DNA of 64,000 nt from Chamaea fasciata (Eukaryota; Chordata; Aves; Passeriformes; Sylviidae): assembly GCA_029207755.1 (NCBI GenBank), contig JARCOQ010000005.1, positions 49,627,563 to 49,691,562 of the forward strand. Reading direction: 5' to 3'. Position 1 is the first letter of the stretch; each line of letters begins with the position of its first letter. Both the position numbers and the translations under genes were made by a program. This document shows, in pieces, positions 60,351-64,000 of this stretch. The notes under the pieces are model-generated. The model was not told the DNA's origin, ran no database searches, and saw only the letters and a list, made by a program, of their open reading frames with translations.

Positions 60351-62704
60351 GGTGTCTTCACGCCCTCAAGCTTTTCTCCATCCTTTTTTTTTGACCCTAA
60401 TTGCTCCTCCACTCGCCGTGATGCTTTTGGTTGCATGAGATAGGGGCTGCCTGGGTCACAGGAGCAGCCCAGGGAAGCAGGAGGCACGGAAGGAAAAGCG
60501 GAGGGCAACAGGCAGAAGCCATTTCCAAAGCGCTTTCCGTCTTGAATGCTGCCAAGACAATGCACACCCTGTGCTTTCTGGATGGAGCTCGAGCACCTCA
60601 GCAATGAGCCGAATGTTTAGGCTGCAGACACCGGGGCTTGCTATCCCTGCTTCTCCTTTGCCTCGGTGTATTTTACACAAGCAGGCAATGAACGCAACCA
60701 GGTGCCTACAACCAGAAGCAGGCACGGCAACAGTTCAGCCACATCCAATTTAACCTCAGCGGAGAAGGAGAAGCGCTAAAGCAGCAGCGAGTACCGCAAA
60801 ACCACCGCATCAGGGGGAACGCCAAACATGTCTTTGGTGATTTCTACTGCTGGGACACGGTCACACTTGTCTGTGCGGTGCAACCACCAAGGGTTTCTAT
60901 CCTCCTCTCCCGAAAAAACGAGTGCTACACTTTGGTTTTGCCCGGCACTGAGAGGCTGCGCTGGTAGCTTGCCGAGCTTCCCTAGCTCGCCGCAGTTCAC
61001 GCGCCTTACGTAGATGACGCAGGAGAGGCTATTCAGGAAAGTTAGCGTAGGTTACGCAATCGACGTAAATCGCCTCGGCTGCCCAAGTTCCCTGGCGGAT
61101 CGGGATTGCTGGTGCCCAGGGCAACTGTTTTTTTTCCTAAGGTTCAAAGCAAGAAGCTAGAGGAGGAAGTTCTGCTAAAAAATCCAAACATCAGCGGAGC
61201 TGGCAGACTTAGACCAAAAGCAGAACAAGCTGAAAAGATGCTCGGTGTTCCAAGCTGCACACTTCGATTTTCAAGCAGAGAAAGAAGGACAAAAAAGAAA
61301 AAAAATATTCTTAGCACCCTGATGAAACATTCACTACCAACTACAGATACTGGGAGGCTGAAAGTCAGAAGATGGCTTTAACATCCCTTTTCTTCACGGG
61401 CTTAACGGTCATTTTCTTGGACAACACCTCATCTAAGCTTTAAGGCCTTAGCAGAAGTTTTACCATCTTTCCCATTCACTTTCTATACAATTTCTCTTAG
61501 TGGGCAATGAAGGAAATCAGTCCTATTTCATATCTGCCAATCATAGAATCACCTCTTTCTTCTAGAGAAAGAAAACCAAACCAAAACCAAACCAAACCAA
61601 AAAACCCCAACAAAACAACAACAACAAACCACAGAAGAAAGCAGACCAAAAAACCAAACCAACAGGTTTCTGAAACTTGCTTTGAAAGAGAAAAGCTGGA
61701 TTCCAAGACTAACTGTGAAGCATCCTCCTTTGACTAGAAATGGGATTTCCCACCCCAGGACACAGCAGTGCCCAGGGTAGCCCCCGACCCCTACAGAGCC
61801 CAGCTCTGCTGAGGTGGGGAGCAGCTTTGGTCTCTTCTTCCAGGCAGCCTGGAGCAAGCACAAACAGCAGCAGACAAAGCTCACCCAAGCCCCTGGCTTC
61901 ATGAGCTCCTAGGCAGAGCAACAGCAGTCATGAATATTTAATCCAAATATACTCTGTTGATTTATCAACGAGTCTTTTTGGCATGACTTGAAACCTACAC
62001 AATTAAATATAGTAGAGAGGATGTAGAAAGGAGTGAAATTTCAGGTCCACAATACCTTCCTTCGGTTTTGCTAGGGCTACGCAAGAAAACAGCCGCAGGA
62101 AGATAGAAGATGATCTATTAAATCAAGACCAACTTTTTTGGTGAACGTCTTGTACACAAGAAGAGAGTTTTAACGGGGATGCCTGCTCCTTGCAAAGCAC
62201 CTACATTTTATTTTAGACAAGAAGGAATACGGAGGAGATACAGTCACATTCTACTTTTACTGCAGCTGAATGAGCAGCGGTCTCAGTGTTCACTGAAGAA
62301 TGAGAATTGGCATTGGTTTGAAACACTCAATGAAGATGTCAATGGCATTTGCTTTTCTAAAGAACTTCTTCTGCCCGTGTAAGATTTTTCTTTAAAGTGC
62401 ATTTTAGGAAAAAGAAGAGTAATAATAATAATTAAAAAAACAAAAATCAGTAAGACCCCAAAATCCACGAGAAGTATTTTTGGAGCTGCCATCAACAATC
62501 CATAGCCTTAAGTCCAGCCACAGAACAGAAGCAGCTCCAGTGACTCAGCCACGTCACCTGAGTTCCAGTAGCCTCGAATGCACTGAAGGCATTGTGTCTT
62601 GCTTCATTGGGTACTATGTTGCACTGTACGGAAGTCTATCAAAGCCAGCTGAATGAAATGAACAATTCTTTTTATTTCAAGAAGGAAAAGCACTTGACCA
62701 GGAA
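59565..62704 (+). repeat. Array unit 20 (mosaic B/A-like)
   Basis: Length is 3,140 bp, with poly(A) at 60308-60348 (41 A, no GAG) and CpG block at 60760-61102. It shares an A-like tract and the private ACAATG (about 60559) and GCTACACTTTGG (about 60925) changes with unit 17. Here the acceptor-like CAG is CAA at 60045-60047, and ATGACGCAGC in the bZIP cluster is ATGACGCAGG (about 61014). TTCGAAC near 59728 is shared with unit 21. Confidence 0.97.
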
Positions 62705-63445
62705 ATACAGAAGAAGACTGGACAGAGATTGGCAAATAAGGCAAGACTGCAGCACCCCTTGCTAAAACACCAAATGAACACCTGCAAAACACAGAAAAAA
62801 GTCTGCCTTCTTCTTTTATCGTCGCTAAAGTGGACAGTCTACCTGCTTCCTGGGTCCAAACATAGTTCGAACTGCAAATTGTTCGTTTGTTTCAACTGCA
62901 CGGTGAAGAATCCTCAGCAAACCATGCCCTGCTCCATTTATGATCAACGTATTCTTGTTCGGCTTCTTGGGAAATTTTCCAAGGAGATTTTCATCATATT
63001 GGTCGTGATGAAATACTAAAGAAACCACCCAGGAATCGCATTTTCTAACTACAGAACTGCTCCTGACATCTGTAGCAAAATTTCATTTGCTTTTCTTTGT
63101 CCTCTAATGCACCCATTAATATTGGTCACTTAACCACACTGAGCTCTCTTCACTTGCACTTGCACTTTCGGTTTCTTTTTTTTCCAGCTTGATGCTGCCT
63201 CAGAAACGATGTCTGTAGGAGCTGCACGTTAGACAGGCACGTCAGCTCTTCAGAAAGTGGAGGCTGTAAGGATTAAAAGGGACTCTCTCAAGTGGAAGGC
63301 AGGATTCTGGCTTGCAGGGCTGCTGTCCATGCTCAGAAGGACAGCAGCAAGGTAACACTCAGCTGTTCTTAAGGTAAAATTCAAGCTTCCTGCCTTAGAA
63401 AGAAGGCTAAGTTTTTACCTCAGCTCTACCCTCTCCAAGTTCTAG

Positions 63446-63479
<34 letters not shown>

Positions 63480-64000
63480 TGGTGTCTTCACGCCCTCAAG
63501 CTTTTCTCCATCCTTTTTTTTTGACCCTAATTGCTCCTCCACTCGCCGTGATGCTTTTGGTTGCATGAGATAGGGGCTGCCTGGGTCACAGGAGCAGCCC
63601 AGGGAAGCAGGAGGCACGGAAGGAAAAGCGGAGGGCAACAGGCAGAAGCCATTTCCAAAGCGCTTTCCGTCTTGAATGCTGCCAAGACAAAGCACACCCT
63701 GTGCTTTCTGGATGGAGCTCGAGCACCTCAGCAATGAGCCGAATGTTTAGGCTGCAGACACCGGGGCTTGCTATCCCTGCTTCTCCTTTGCCTCGGTGTA
63801 TTTTACACAAGCAGGCAATGAACGCAACCAGGTGCCTACAACCAGAGCAGGCACGGCAACAGTTCAGCCACATCCAATTTAACCTCAGCGGAGAAGGAGA
63901 AGCGCCAAAGCAGCAGCGAGTACCGCAAAACCACCGCATCAGGGGGAACGCCAAACATGTCTTTGGTGATTTCTACTGCAGGGACACGGTCACACTTGTC
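62705..64000 (+). repeat. Array unit 21 (type B, cut by window end)
   Basis: Only the first 1,296 bp are present. Poly(A) is 63448-63476 (29 A, then GAG) and the CpG block starts at 63889 and runs off the window. The visible markers are type B except for GGCAAATAAGG and the 8-T run. A private change, GGGAAATTTTCC near 62970, replaces GGGAAAGTTTCC. Confidence 0.96.

Larger units (their letters stand above)
1..64000 (+). repeat. Macrosatellite-like tandem array, 3.13-kb unit, 20.4 copies
   Basis: The same unit recurs 20 complete times plus a partial 21st, all in one orientation, with unit starts at 1, 3136, 6275, 9407, 12537, 15670, 18798, 21940, 25068, 28197, 31329, 34474, 37613, 40753, 43893, 47021, 50152, 53299, 56439, 59565 and 62705. 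The phase is arbitrary because the window begins inside the array. Period varies from 3,126 to 3,147 bp, and I could account for the lengths I checked from poly(A) length plus a few 1-2 bp indels. Two sequence types exist. Type A (copies 1-11 and most of the first half of 12) has TTCTAACGACAG, CTTAACAACAC, AGACAAAAAAACC, TATAAAATTCC and CATGACCTCC. Type B (the rest) has TTCTAACTACAG, CTTAACCACAC, AGACCAAAAAACC, TATACAATTTC and CATGAGCTCC. XhoI (CTCGAG) and XbaI (TCTAGA) each appear to occur once per unit. Confidence 0.99.

Noticed and set aside
1..64000. Identity with the chicken MHM repeat or the W-chromosome XhoI repeat
   Set aside because: The known MHM unit is about 2.2 kb and BamHI-defined, and I saw no GGATCC here; the W XhoI repeat is about 0.7 kb. 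The unit size here does not fit either.
1..64000. rDNA, snRNA or histone gene array
   Set aside because: No rRNA, snRNA or histone sequence is recognisable in the unit, although the period would be compatible with such clusters.
1..64000. Endogenous retrovirus or DNA transposon array
   Set aside because: No long gag/pol-like or transposase-like frame, no LTR pair and no terminal inverted repeats were seen.
1..64000. Bacterial or phage origin
   Set aside because: Gene-dense organisation is absent, poly(A) tracts and a CpG island-like block are present, and the period structure is typical of vertebrate macrosatellites.

Overview
The whole window is a tandem array of one macrosatellite-like unit of about 3.13 kb. 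All copies are head to tail in one orientation. There are 20 complete units plus a 1,296-bp partial one, and neither edge of the array is inside the window. Unit lengths run from 3,126 to 3,147 bp, and most of that spread comes from a poly(A) tract of 26 to 48 bp. By eye the units are about 99% identical. I see no unique flanking sequence, no inserted mobile element larger than a trace, and no rRNA, tRNA or CRISPR array. No protein-coding gene can be supported: the open frames are short (at most about 130 codons), overlap on both strands, often lack an ATG, and recur only because the DNA itself is duplicated.

The sequence looks like a vertebrate nuclear genome, most likely a bird. The evidence is modest: a short AATCATAGAATCA motif like the 3' end of avian CR1 elements read in antisense, an adjacent ACCAAACC-type A/C-rich simple repeat of a kind common in birds, long poly(A) tracts, and a CpG-rich block in a CpG-poor background. 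Species and chromosome cannot be told from the window.

Within a unit, using copy 1 as reference, the order is as follows. A featureless 5' stretch leads to a polypyrimidine/AG acceptor-like site and a possible 164- or 186-nt exon (484-647 or 484-669), whose first donor follows a perfect 10-bp hairpin. Next come the poly(A) tract (744-777), two further inverted repeats, and a 343-bp block with 28 CpGs (1189-1531) whose downstream part holds several bZIP-type motifs. After that come a TATA-like box, the CR1-like scrap, a 103-nt stretch with no T on the plus strand (1993-2095), a group of small palindromes, and an AP-1 site next to TCACGTGA (2971-2992). The simplest reading is an array whose every unit carries a candidate CpG-rich promoter, possibly making a non-coding RNA. 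Transcription is inference.

The array has two domains. Copies 1-11 and most of the first half of copy 12 are type A. From about 36,400 onward units are type B, differing at roughly 25-30 sites. Copies 17 and 20 carry an A-like tract with private shared changes, and copy 19 has a short A-like patch, which points to unequal exchange or gene conversion between units.
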